NCBI RefSeq assembly: GCF_009746715.1
Contig: NZ_VRKW01000002.1
Coordinates: forward strand, 1-64,000
Reading direction: 5' to 3'
DNA: 64,000 bases
Source: Ketobacter sp. MCCC 1A13808
GTDB lineage: Bacteria > Pseudomonadota > Gammaproteobacteria > Pseudomonadales > Ketobacteraceae
Shown here in pieces: positions 1 to 7,608 of the stretch. Position 1 is the stretch's first letter. Every line of letters begins with the position of its first letter. Below the pieces are notes generated by a model that was not told the origin of the DNA, searched no databases, and saw only the letters and a program-made list of their open reading frames with translations. A program made the position numbers and the translations under genes.

Positions 1-111
1 CGCCCACATCAGTGGGCCGCTGGAGTGGAGCCGTTTTTGTGCAACAATGAGCGAAGCGAATGCACAAAAACGGCGGAACGTAAGCGGCTCCACTGCATGT
101 GATGGTTATAA
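1..111 (-). repeat. attC site A (long hairpin family 1, left core cut by window edge)
   Basis: This is an imperfect palindrome with inner arms CCGTTTTTGTGCA and TGCACAAAAACGG and outer arms AGTGGAGCCG and CGGCTCCACT. It ends in GGTTATAA at 111. It is the recombination site of cassette R1, and its terminal core lies outside the window. Confidence 0.85.
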
Positions 112-635
112 TTTGCTTGGGGAAAACGCATTGCCTGCACCGCCCACCAACTCGTATTTTGTTTTGGCTTTTGTTGCATCGTAACTGGATAGAACTGTAA
201 ATTCCCGAAGGTAAGTGGGCCAACCTATCGAATTATGATGCTGCCGCCGATCACGCTGTTTGTCACCGCAAGAATGCACTCAAGGTTTGTGGCAACGGAA
301 TAAACCACGATCCGAATCAAGTGCACCGCTGCCAAAATTTGCCACGTCCTCGATGTCCACGAACCGCCCATGCACCCGGAACCAACTTGATAGGAACTAC
401 CATGGAGCCACAACACCTCAACAAAACCACGGCCCGACTATGGGGCAGTTCTCCCTGAACTAAATCGTTAGCTCAGTCTAAATTGCGGAGACAATGCAAA
501 CTCTAGTTGATCACTTCTAGCTTTATACTACTTAAAATCCTAACCGAACAAGCGGTAGCAGCGCCCTATTCAATTTACGAAGGTGTAGATGTAGAACCGC
601 TTGGTCTTAAAAATATTTGAACTGGCAATTTATAA
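1..635 (-). mobile_element. Repeated cassette R1, no convincing gene
   Basis: This is one of five copies of a 634-637 bp cassette; it most resembles R4. The minus strand has an open frame of 63 codons (225-416, GTG start) and the plus strand one of 67 codons (260-463). Both are kept in the other copies, but differences between copies are spread over all codon positions, and neither frame has a good ribosome binding site. I therefore treat the unit as probably non-coding or carrying an unrecognised small gene. Family and function are unknown. Confidence 0.7.
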
Positions 636-745
636 CGCCCACATCAGTGGGCCGCTGGAGTGAGCCGTTTTTGTGCAACAATGAGCAAAGCGAATGCAAA
701 AAAACGGCGGAACGTAAGCGGCTCCACTGCATGTGATGGTTATAA
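630..745 (-). repeat. attC site B (long hairpin family 1)
   Basis: TTATAACG at 630 and GGTTATAA ending at 745 flank the same 13-bp inner palindrome as site A, with one lost base and one A replacing C in the arms. It belongs to cassette R2. Confidence 0.88.
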
Positions 746-1269
746 TTTGCTTGGGTAAAACGCATTGCCTGCACCGCCCACCAACTCGTACTTTGTTTTG
801 TCTTTTGTTGCATCGTGACTGGATAGAACTGTAAAAGCCCGAAGGTGAGTGGGCCGACCTATCGAGTTATGATGCTGCCGTATATCACGCTGTTTGTCAC
901 TGCAAGAATGCACTCAAGGTTTGTGGCAACGGAATAAACCACGATCCGAATCAAATGCACCTCTGTCAAGATTTGCCGCGCCCTCGATGTCCACGAACCG
1001 CCCATGCACCCGGAACCAACCCGATAGAAAACACCGTGAAACCACAACACCTGAACAAAACTACGGCCCGACTCTGGGGCAGTGCTCTCTGAACTAAATC
1101 GTTAGCTCAGTCCAAATTGCGGAGAAACCACTAAATCTAGTTGATCGCCATCAGCTTTTCGCTACTTAAAAACCCGACCGAATAAACGGGAGCAATGTCC
1201 TACCCCCCCGCGCTAGAGTAAATGTAGGACCGCTTGGTTTTAAAATTATTGCAGCTCGCAAAGTTATAA
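636..1269 (-). mobile_element. Repeated cassette R2, no convincing gene
   Basis: Second copy of the ~635 bp unit; its sequence is closest to R5, for example the shared stretch around 1025-1080. A 63-codon minus-strand frame (859-1050) and a 67-codon plus-strand frame (894-1097) are open. No start with a usable ribosome binding site was found in either. Confidence 0.7.
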
Positions 1270-1380
1270 CGCCCACATCAGTGGGCCGCTGGAGTGGAGC
1301 CGTTTTTGTGCAACAATGAGCGAAGCGAATGCACAAAAACGGCGGAACGTAAGCGGCTCCACTGCATGTGATGGTTATAA
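1264..1380 (-). repeat. attC site C (long hairpin family 1)
   Basis: Same palindrome as site A, bounded by TTATAACG at 1264 and GGTTATAA ending at 1380. It belongs to cassette R3. Confidence 0.88.
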
Positions 1381-1906
1381 TTTGCTTGGGTAAAACGCAT
1401 TGCCTGCACCGCCCACCAACTCGTATTTTGTTTTGTCTTTTGTTGCATCGTAATAGGATAAAACTGTTGAAGCCCGAATGTAAGTGGGCCGACCTATCGA
1501 GTTATGATGCTGCCGTAAGTCACACAGTTAGTCACCGCAAGAATGCACGCAAGGTTTGTGGCAACGGAATAAACCACGACCCGAATCAAATGCGCCTCAG
1601 CCAAAATTTGCCACGTCCTCGATGTCCACGAACCGCCCATGCACCCGGAACCAAGCCGATAGAAATCACCATGGAACCGTAACACCTGAACAAAACCACG
1701 GCCCGAATCTGGAGCAGTGCTTCTTGAACTAAGCCGCACGCTCAGTCCAAATCGGGGAGAAAAAACTAGCTCTAGATGATCGCTACCAGCTTTAAACTAC
1801 TTAAATTGCCGACCGAACAAACGGTATCAGCGCCCTATCCAACTTGCGAAGGTGTAAATGTAAAACTGCTTGGTTTTAAAAATAATTTCAGCTCGCAAAG
1901 TTATAA
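1270..1906 (-). mobile_element. Repeated cassette R3, most divergent copy
   Basis: Third copy of the unit. Its minus-strand frame is open further upstream (1494-1739, 81 codons), while the plus-strand frame is interrupted differently from the other copies. This is further evidence that no single frame is under strong protein selection. It joins the VOC-protein cassette at 1906/1907. Confidence 0.68.
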
Positions 1907-2039
1907 CGCTTAAAAACAGCGGCCGACCGTAGCGGAGTAGTTTTTGTGGTAAAAAGAGCAAAGCGATACCACAAAAATTGCGTAGCGTAGAGAGGTCCAC
2001 GATTGCGAAGCAATCGGTGCTGCTTTTTGATTGTTATGT
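1901..2039 (-). repeat. attC site D (long hairpin family 2)
   Basis: A ~139 bp site from TTATAACG (1901) to GTTATGTG. Its inner arms are TTTTTGTGGTA and TACCACAAAAA, and its outer arms pair AAAAACAGC with GCTGCTTTTT. It belongs to the VOC-protein cassette and clearly resembles site E rather than family 1. Confidence 0.85.
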
Positions 2040-2399
2040 GCTGATCTCGGTGCAAAATGTTAGCCTGTTGCCAAATGGGTCTTTAACAGACATATCATCT
2101 GTATCCCAAGGAGTTCTTTCTATGTGCGGTCCAAATTTGGTGTTTTTTTCGTGAAGTTCGCTGTGAAATTCTTTTAGGCCATCAGTTTTTATCCTCATGG
2201 CAGCCCCCGGGCAACAATCTCCATGATGTTCAGATAAATGTAGAACACAATTGCCTCGTGATACTTGCATATAAAGTGGGAGGCCATCTTCAAATCTATG
2301 TTCCCAGTCTACGGTGAAGCCCAGATAGTCTACGTAAAACTCTTTCGCTTTCTTTTCGTCAAATATTCGTAGAATCGGGGTAGTATTGCTGAAATTCAC
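2034..2399 (-). CDS. VOC/glyoxalase-fold protein, bleomycin-resistance type (integron cassette)
   Basis: A 121-residue protein with the length and layout of single-domain VOC proteins: an N-terminal TPILRIFDEKKAKEFYVDYLGF segment in which the paired beta-alpha-beta modules begin, and a C-terminal DMSVKDPFGNRL segment with the usual D-P-F-G-N. Such proteins bind bleomycin-type drugs or act as metal-dependent lyases and dioxygenases, and this class is common in integron cassettes. The GTG start at 2399 has AAGGAA eight bases upstream. The stop codon lies inside attC site D. The true ligand cannot be read from sequence; drug binding is only a family-based possibility. Confidence 0.85.
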   Translation of the reverse strand: MNFSNTTPILRIFDEKKAKEFYVDYLGFTVDWEHRFEDGLPLYMQVSRGNCVLHLSEHHGDCCPGAAMRIKTDGLKEFHSELHEKNTKFGPHIERTPWDTDDMSVKDPFGNRLTFCTEIST

Positions 2400-2433
2400 T
2401 GTATTTCCTTAAACATTTCTGCTGTGCATTTGG

Positions 2434-2574
2434 GCACATAACGCCGCTCAACAGCGGCCGAATGCAGTGGAGCAGTTTTTGTGGTAAAAGAGCGGAGCGA
2501 TACCACAAAAATTGCGGAGCGTAGAGAGGTCCACGGTTGCGAAGCAACCGGTGCTGCTTGGCTTGGTTATGTGC
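2434..2574 (-). repeat. attC site E (long hairpin family 2)
   Basis: A ~141 bp palindrome bounded by GCACATAACG and GTTATGTGC, nearly the same as site D in its central part (GTGGTAAAAGAGC and GCGATACCAC). It belongs to the 109-residue membrane-protein cassette. Confidence 0.85.
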
Positions 2575-2592
2575 ATGTGGCTTAGGTATTGC

Positions 2593-2922
2593 CTATATAT
2601 TTTCTAATATTTTTATGAATGGAGCGGAAATAAGCGATGTAATTTTAGGAAAAATTAAACCTAGCACCAGTCCTATAACGCATCCGTATAGTGCATATGT
2701 CAGAAATTCACTAAATGGAGCTGGTATTGCTCCATAAAATACTCGAACTATACATCCGATAAATGCTCCGCTAATAGAACCGAAAATAGCTCCTAATACT
2801 CTGGTTGAACGAGTAGTTGGTTCACGCCACCAATTTTTAAAATCTGCGAAAAACGAACTCATAAAATTCGAGATATGGTTTCCTAGCTTTGAATTAGTTG
2901 GTGAAAATAATTTCCCCACCAT
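2593..2922 (-). CDS. Small membrane protein of unknown function (integron cassette)
   Basis: A 109-residue protein I do not recognise. After a polar N-terminal part (about residues 1-40, including the aromatic run FKNWW) come two hydrophobic, glycine-rich stretches at about 43-65 and 74-95. They are likely membrane helices, with glycine spacing that would allow tight packing. It ends just before attC site E, is the only open frame of its cassette, and lies in the expected cassette direction. No clear ribosome binding site precedes the ATG. Small membrane proteins are a usual class of integron cassette product; the role is unknown. Confidence 0.6.
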   Translation of the reverse strand: MVGKLFSPTNSKLGNHISNFMSSFFADFKNWWREPTTRSTRVLGAIFGSISGAFIGCIVRVFYGAIPAPFSEFLTYALYGCVIGLVLGLIFPKITSLISAPFIKILENI

Positions 2923-2957
2923 TTTTAACTATTGGCAAGAACCCAATATCTTGCTGA

Positions 2958-3076
2958 GCACATAACGCCCACATCAGTGGGCCGCTGGAGTGGAGCCGTT
3001 TTTGTGCAACAATGAGCGAAGCGAATGCACAAAAACGGCGGAACGTAAGCGGCTCCACTGCATGTGATGGTTATAA
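2958..3076 (-). repeat. attC site F (long hairpin family 1)
   Basis: Same palindrome as site A. The outer core is CATAACG (shared with the neighbouring cassette's style of core) and the inner end is GGTTATAA at 3076. It belongs to cassette R4. Confidence 0.87.
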
Positions 3077-3600
3077 TTTGCCTGGGTAAAACGCATTTCC
3101 TGCACCGCCAACCAACTCGTATTTTGTTTTGGCTTTTGTTGCTTCATAACCGGATAGAATTATTGAAGCTCGAAGGTAAGTGGGCCAGCCTATCGAGTTA
3201 TGATGCTGCCGTATATCACGCTGTTTGTCACCGCAAGAATGCACTCAAGGTTTGTGGCGACGGAATATACCACGACCCGAATCGAATGCACCTCTGCCAA
3301 AATTTGCCACGTCCTCGATGTCCACGAACCGCCCATGCACCCGGAACCAACTTGATAGGAACTACCATGGAGCCACAACACCTCAACAAAACCACGGCCC
3401 GACTATGGGGCAGTGCTCCCTGAACTAAATCGTTAACTCAGTCTAAATTGCGGAGACAATGCAAACTCTAGTTGATCACTTCTAGCTCTAAACTACTTAA
3501 AATTCTAACCGAACAAGCGGTAGCAACGCCCTATCGGACTTGCGAAGGTGTAGATGTAAAACCGCTTGGTTTTAAAAATATTTGAACTGGCAATTTATAA
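2966..3600 (-). mobile_element. Repeated cassette R4, no convincing gene
   Basis: Fourth copy of the ~635 bp unit, closest to R1. A 63-codon minus-strand frame (3190-3381), a 67-codon plus-strand frame (3225-3428) and a 119-codon plus-strand frame (3064-3423) are all open. Three overlapping open frames that are all kept point to DNA-level similarity, not to one selected protein. Confidence 0.7.
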
Positions 3601-3663
3601 CGCCTGCGTCACGGGTGGCAAAAAGCGCAGCTTTTTGACATCCCGTGCACGCATTTGTTAGGC
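3595..3663 (-). repeat. attC site G (short, classical)
   Basis: A compact ~69 bp site from TTATAACGCC to TTGTTAGGC, with paired arms around CACGGG and CCCGTG and a small AAAAAGC/GCTTTTT stem. It has the length and core form of common short attC sites and is unlike the long families next to it. Confidence 0.85.
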
Positions 3664-4148
3664 ATGAATTCCCGCACAAGACCATAAATACTGGTACATA
3701 ATGCAAGAAAGTTTGAAACCAATGCGGGATAGGATGAAATTAACAAATTATGCCCGACCCAACAAAACAAGCAACACAGCAGCAATATACGGAGGTGCTT
3801 GATGTTAATTTGCAAATTACCTATACAGAAAAATGCTAGCGCAAAAGTTGAAAATATAGATGGCAGACCATGCCACGTAAACCAAGACACCAAAGGGATT
3901 AACAGGAGCGAGACAAAATAAACTGATTTGAATCTGGGGTGTGCTTCCAGGGGGATGGCTAAGGTCGCTTGCAGCCCAGCAACAGCCATAACCGCCGCGC
4001 CAGTATGCGCACCCAATAACCAAAAGTGAACAAACATACAAATACAAGCTATCACTTGGCCAAGCAGCAAAAACTTACGGTGCTTGATAAGAGGCCACAA
4101 TGCATTTGCGATTACCCCCAAAACTCCGAACGCCGTAGATAACTCCAT
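3609..4148 (-). CDS. YgjV-family inner membrane protein (integron cassette, second gene)
   Basis: A 179-residue polytopic membrane protein with about five to six hydrophobic segments. The start, ELSTAFGVLGVIANALWPLI, fits the YgjV-type inner membrane protein family, as does the LLGAHTGAAVMA stretch; the family's function is unknown. Its ATG (4146-4148) follows directly on the stop codon of the GNAT gene, so the two are translationally coupled within one cassette. The last ~18 residues, including a cysteine-rich tail, are encoded by attC site G, so this tail is a product of cassette insertion and not of the family. The same gene in another place would end differently. Confidence 0.75.
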   Translation of the reverse strand: MELSTAFGVLGVIANALWPLIKHRKFLLLGQVIACICMFVHFWLLGAHTGAAVMAVAGLQATLAIPLEAHPRFKSVYFVSLLLIPLVSWFTWHGLPSIFSTFALAFFCIGNLQINIKHLRILLLCCLFCWVGHNLLISSYPALVSNFLALCTSIYGLVREFMPNKCVHGMSKSCAFCHP

Positions 4149-4619
4149 TTAGCCTAAGCTCCGATTATCTTGTTCTAAAACAGCACGAACCATCTTTTGT
4201 GCAATTACTGGCTCGTGATTATATGTGGTTTCAAATGTCTCTGTAACACTGAAACCATACAACTGATACAAATTTTTTGCCGGTTGATTTGAACTTGCAA
4301 CAAACAAGCATGGCTGCCCCTGGATAAGTGATAATAAAAATTCAAGTACCTTTTTCCCTACACCCTTGCCCCTAAACTTGGGATGAACAAACAGGGCTCG
4401 AATTTCGTTGCCACAAACAGCACCATAGCCAGAGATACAATTGTGATCCTGATATACATATATATCTGATTCCATTAGCCCACTTAATCTCGCCTCGTCA
4501 TCTTTAAGCGGTAAAAGCGTAAATATCTGATCTTCAAAATTGAGTTCATCAAGTTTTGAACGATCATAAATATCGAATATCGCGTGCAAATCATCTTGTA
4601 TATATGCTCGGATGCTCAT
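4149..4619 (-). CDS. GNAT-family N-acetyltransferase (integron cassette, first gene)
   Basis: A 156-residue GNAT protein. The acetyl-CoA pyrophosphate loop is seen as FRGKGVGKKVL (about residues 82-92), preceded by the beta-4 strand IRALFVHP. The C-terminal NLYQLYGF is the typical alpha-4/beta-6 region. It would transfer an acetyl group to an unknown amine: a small molecule, antibiotic or protein. The ATG starts only about ten bases inside the cassette joint, with no ribosome binding site of its own, so translation may depend on upstream sequence. It shares the cassette with the YgjV gene, with no gap between stop and start. Confidence 0.85.
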   Translation of the reverse strand: MSIRAYIQDDLHAIFDIYDRSKLDELNFEDQIFTLLPLKDDEARLSGLMESDIYVYQDHNCISGYGAVCGNEIRALFVHPKFRGKGVGKKVLEFLLSLIQGQPCLFVASSNQPAKNLYQLYGFSVTETFETTYNHEPVIAQKMVRAVLEQDNRSLG

Positions 4620-4624
4620 TTTAT

Positions 4625-4704
4625 GCCTAACGCTGAGCGCAACGGCGCGAGCTTGCGAGCGTCCGGCACACGAAGTGTGCGTATTGGCGCGTATTGTTAA
4701 AAGC
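4625..4704 (-). repeat. attC site H (short, classical)
   Basis: An ~80 bp site from GCCTAACGC to TATTGTTAAAAGC, with GCGCGAGCTTGCGAGCG and a CACACGAAGTGTG stem in the middle. It belongs to the 162-residue membrane-protein cassette. Confidence 0.8.
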
Positions 4705-4706
4705 TT

Positions 4707-5195
4707 TCACTGACTCCCCCTAAGTTTGGCCAATAGCTTTTTCCACTGTGACGATCTAACCACCAACGAGAGGCCGATGCATAGCTGAAACACCAGGCCG
4801 AGCGGCCATAGCAAATTTGAGTACGAAAATTCCAGTGAATGAGAAAGGAAGCCAAGCGAACGCGGCAAATAGGCTAAAGCAGTGACTACAAAGTATGCTC
4901 CTCCTAATTGAAGGAGAAACATCTGGCCCTCTTGGTCCAGATTTACGCTCCCTTCGCTGGGGCAACGGGCTAAGGCAGTTCTAGCAGCGACCAAAATAAG
5001 AAACGCTGCAAGTAAGCCCACGAGAGCTATACCGCCAATTAGAAAGATATGGACATATTCGGGAATCACCTGGCCTTGGTACTGCTCTACACTTGTCAGG
5101 AGCATCACCAAACTAGGTATATTCAAGATTACTTGAACCAACAGCCATAGCGAAAAGAGCCGGAGTGCAATTGCTGTGATATCTCTCGAAGTCAT
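4707..5195 (-). CDS. Four-helix membrane protein of unknown function (integron cassette)
   Basis: A 162-residue protein with four hydrophobic helices at about residues 10-35, 48-70, 92-112 and 125-147. The loops are short and the tail is basic (KKLLAKLRGS). I cannot assign a family. The ATG is preceded by AAAAGGTAGAAC, a fair ribosome binding site that lies within the cassette just after the attC joint. It is the sole gene of its cassette and lies in the expected orientation. Confidence 0.7.
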   Translation of the reverse strand: MTSRDITAIALRLFSLWLLVQVILNIPSLVMLLTSVEQYQGQVIPEYVHIFLIGGIALVGLLAAFLILVAARTALARCPSEGSVNLDQEGQMFLLQLGGAYFVVTALAYLPRSLGFLSHSLEFSYSNLLWPLGLVFQLCIGLSLVVRSSQWKKLLAKLRGSQ

Positions 5196-5202
5196 GTTCT
5201 AC

Positions 5203-5262
5203 CTTTTAACGCCGCCATCAGGCGCGCGAGGTACGAGCGTCGGCTGCATGGCTTTGTTCAGC
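5203..5262 (-). repeat. attC site I (short, classical)
   Basis: A ~60 bp site from TTTTAACGCCGCC to GCTTTGTTCAGC, with GGCGCGCGAGGTACGAGCGTCGGC in the centre split over two arms. It belongs to the alpha/beta hydrolase cassette, and the hydrolase stop codon lies within it. Confidence 0.8.
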
Positions 5263-6138
5263 ATGGTGAGCAATTTCATCTGCTATCCGAGGAAATAAGG
5301 CCTTTGGCAGACAATGCCCAAGCCCGTCCATTTCTACCAGATGGCCATTCGGCAGCAAATCCGCAATGTGCTTGCCATGGGGTGGCGGGTTGAGCGGATC
5401 CTCAGAACCCTGAATCACCAAGGCCGGAACGCTCACCTTGCGCAGCTCAACTCCTCTGGAAAGAGGTACTGGCGTCGCCATCGCGTGATTTCCAGGCTGT
5501 GCCCAAGTTCCGGCATGGTCTATACATCGTTGCTCACGAAGCCGAAAATCAGACGCATCAAGTTCAAGCTTTTCTCCTGAGAGGAGGGCCCACTCTTTTA
5601 CGCGACGATCAAGTTCTTCTTCCATGCTCTTTGAGGGCGTTGCTCGTGCAGAAAGCGCTTCAAGCACCTCTCTGTCTGGAAGTGGCAGCCCATCCGGTGA
5701 ACTCTCCCCTGAAAAGGCTCGACCGATATTGCCAACGAAGTCCACATCAAGTGCGGCTCCACACATAAGGGTCAAGCTGTGGAGCCGATCCGGGTGATCC
5801 AGCGCAAGCACTTGCCCTAACGTCGCTCCTATCGATAAACCCACGACATGTGCCTTGTCCACTCCCCATGCGTCGAGAATTGATACCGCATCTGACGACA
5901 GATCCTCCACGGTATATGGGGCATCATCAAACTCAATGAAGGTAGAGCGTCCCGTATCACGATGATCATACCGAATGACTCGATATCCCTTGGAAACAAG
6001 AAGCGCAACAAAATCATTTGGCCACATGAGGGCCGGCGCATTAGCGCCAGCGACCAAAAGAATCGTGTCGGCACCGTCCGAGCCAACCGACTCACTCCAG
6101 AGTGATCTGCCGTCCACATTCACAAATTTTTCTGGCAT
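5218..6138 (-). CDS. Alpha/beta hydrolase (integron cassette)
   Basis: A 306-residue alpha/beta-hydrolase of the RdmC/esterase-like type. The nucleophile elbow is GLSIG (Ser about residue 98). The acid is probably in GSEDPLNP (about 245) and the base in GLGHCLP (about 274). The YDHRDTGRS stretch near residue 60 is typical of the fold. It should hydrolyse an ester or similar bond; the substrate is unknown. The ATG has a strong AGGAGG seven bases upstream. The last residues (ARTSRA) and stop codon are read from attC site I. At ~920 bp this is a large cassette gene, complete and apparently functional. Confidence 0.88.
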   Translation of the reverse strand: MPEKFVNVDGRSLWSESVGSDGADTILLVAGANAPALMWPNDFVALLVSKGYRVIRYDHRDTGRSTFIEFDDAPYTVEDLSSDAVSILDAWGVDKAHVVGLSIGATLGQVLALDHPDRLHSLTLMCGAALDVDFVGNIGRAFSGESSPDGLPLPDREVLEALSARATPSKSMEEELDRRVKEWALLSGEKLELDASDFRLREQRCIDHAGTWAQPGNHAMATPVPLSRGVELRKVSVPALVIQGSEDPLNPPPHGKHIADLLPNGHLVEMDGLGHCLPKALFPRIADEIAHHAEQSHAADARTSRA

Positions 6139-6169
6139 TCAAACCTCCTTAGGTATGCCTCCAAATGCT

Positions 6170-6286
6170 GCTGAACGCCCACATCAGTGGGCCGCTGGAG
6201 TGGAGCCGTTTTTGTGCAATAATGAGCAAAGCGAATGCACAAAAACGGCGGAACGTAAGCGGCTCCACTGCATGTGATGGTTATAA
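6170..6286 (-). repeat. attC site J (long hairpin family 1)
   Basis: Same palindrome as site A. The outer core is changed to CTGAACG, taken from the joint with the hydrolase cassette, and the inner end is GGTTATAA at 6286. It belongs to cassette R5. Confidence 0.86.
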
Positions 6287-6810
6287 TTTGCTTGGGTAAA
6301 ACGCATTACCTGCACCGCCCACCAACTCGTACTTTTTTTGTCTTTTGTTCCATCGTAACTGGATAGAACTATAAAAGCCCGAAGGTAAGTGGGCTGCCCT
6401 ATCGAATTGTGATGCTGCCGTAAATCATACCGTTTGTCACCGCAAGAATGCACTCAAGGTTTGTGGCAACGGAATAAACCACGATCCGAATCAAATGCAC
6501 CGCTGCCAAAATTTGCCACGTCCTCGATGTCCACGAACCGCCCATGCCCCCGGAACCAACCCGATAGAAAACACCGTGAAACCACAACACCTGAACAAAA
6601 CTACGGCCCGACTCTGGAGCAGTGCTCCCTTAACTAAATCGTTAGCTCAGTGCAAATTGCGGAGAAACCACTAAATCTAGTTGATCGCCATCAGCTTTTC
6701 ACTACTTAAAAAGCCGACCGAATAAACGGGAGTAATGCCCTACCCCGCATGCACTAGAGTAGATGTAGGACCGATTGGTTTTAAAAATATTTCAGCTCGC
6801 AAAGTTATAA
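6176..6810 (-). mobile_element. Repeated cassette R5, no convincing gene
   Basis: Fifth copy of the ~635 bp unit and the one nearest the integrase, close in sequence to R2. A 63-codon minus-strand frame (6399-6590) and a 67-codon plus-strand frame (6434-6637) are open. R2 and R5 form one subgroup, R1 and R4 another, so the unit has been copied or re-acquired at least twice. Confidence 0.7.
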
Positions 6811-6908
6811 CGAGAGTAGATATATGGAATCGTTAAGAAAGTTGGCGGTCAGCTTGCGCAGCAAGATGGGTGACAACTTTTAGATTCCATATCATCTGGT
6901 TGTTATAT
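6805..6908 (-). repeat. attC site K (unlike the other families)
   Basis: From TTATAACGAG to GGTTGTTATAT, with paired arms ATGGAATC and GATTCCAT, AAAGTT and AACTTT, and GCTTGC and GCAAG. It would be the site of the first cassette, between here and attI. Confidence 0.7.
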
Positions 6909-7004
6909 TGCGCTCGTCCCTCGGTGTTTCAATTCACCACCAACCCTTTTTTGAACGCGGTTTAAATTTAATAGAAATATAAGTGACCGTAGATTCACTC
7001 TACA

Positions 7005-7067
7005 CTCTGAAGCGCAAGCCGTCGTCCGCATCAACTCGTTATGCGTGCGGCGGCTTGCGCTTCAGAG
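7005..7067. repeat. Long near-perfect inverted repeat
   Basis: Two 27-base arms (7005-7031 and 7041-7067) match at 24 positions around a nine-base loop, CAACTCGTT. They form a strong hairpin with CTCTGAAGCGCAAGCCG and CGGCTTGCGCTTCAGAG. The loop region reads GCATAACGAG on the minus strand, which recalls an attC core, but the outer ends lack cores. It could be a remnant attC, a REP-like element or a terminator; no T-run follows on either strand. Confidence 0.7.
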
Positions 7068-7462
7068 CGTACAGAAAGATGAAATCGCTGACCAGTTCCC
7101 TCACAGCTTTAGCTGGGTTTTTCACACACTGACTATGGACTTTATCGTACATCCAGCCCGGTATGATCCTGAGCGGGCGCACTATAACATTCTATTCAAT
7201 TCCCCAAAACCACAAACCCATTGCGACTTGAGTCCATATATTTTTTGGCACCGCGCGACACATAAAAAATTTCACCCGAAACCTCAACCACTTATCTCTA
7301 CGTATCAATCGCATCCGCAAAATGATTACGCCGCAGGTCCATATATCTACCCGGCACAACCAAATACCCTCAGGCACGCTACCGCCCCTGGGCAACCCCC
7401 AGTAAATTTAAACAAAAAAGCGCCTCCCCCCACTCATTCATTTGGGCAACAACTACTACTAC

Positions 7463-7491
7463 TTTATCAAAGACTATCAACTGTATATAAA
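7463..7491 (+). promoter_or_regulatory. Likely intI promoter
   Basis: A weak -35 TTTATC (7463-7468), a 17-base spacer and a -10 TATAAA (7486-7491) would start intI transcription about 110 bases before its ATG. The -10 lies within the LexA box, as in other SOS-controlled integron integrases. Confidence 0.45.
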
Positions 7492-7499
7492 TATAGTAG
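7480..7499. promoter_or_regulatory. LexA box upstream of intI
   Basis: CTGTATATAAATATAG (7481-7496) matches the gammaproteobacterial LexA consensus CTGT-N8-ACAG, ideally CTGTATATATATACAG, at 14 of 16 bases. It sits over the probable intI -10 region. LexA control of integron integrases is established in other species; its operation here is inferred from sequence. Confidence 0.65.
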
Positions 7500-7507
7500 A
7501 AACAGGC

Positions 7508-7530
7508 TGATCTTTAACTCTACCGTGTCT
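7508..7530 (-). other. Candidate attI core
   Basis: On the minus strand GAGTTAAAG gives a G^TTAAA-type core with the crossover near 7517/7518, about 90 bases from the intI start and on the cassette side. attI sites share little sequence beyond the core, so this is a positional guess. GTTAATA near 7538 is an alternative. Confidence 0.3.
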
Positions 7531-7608
7531 CTCTGTTAATAAGGATAGCAGCCGAACAAGGGTTATTAAAAGCAATTTACCGATCAATCTGACTTTAGGA
7601 TTTCATTA

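Larger units (their letters stand above)
6811..7517 (-). mobile_element. First cassette next to the integrase, probably decayed
   Basis: About 700 bp between attC site K and the likely attI. No intact gene is evident in cassette direction. One minus-strand frame of 67 codons (7192-7395, TTG start) is open. In another minus frame a protein-like stretch including SRNGFVVLGN is interrupted by stops; it faintly recalls the DUF4357 pattern, but this is a guess. A plus-strand frame of 164 codons (7045-7539) runs against cassette polarity and across the LexA box and is not credited. The unit also contains the long hairpin at 7005-7067. Confidence 0.45.

Noticed and set aside
3064-3423. Plus-strand frames of 119 and 104 codons in R4 and R3
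   Set aside because: They begin in the attC arm, run against cassette direction, and are interrupted in the other copies; conservation is at DNA level.
1-6810. CRISPR array or simple tandem repeat
   Set aside because: The repeated units are ~635 bp with attC palindromes at joints and gene cassettes between them; there are no short direct repeats with unique spacers.
7045-7539. Plus-strand open frame of 164 codons before intI
   Set aside because: It runs against cassette polarity, crosses the long hairpin, the LexA box and the candidate attI, has no ribosome binding site, and its composition (Pro, His, Gln, Tyr rich) is not protein-like.
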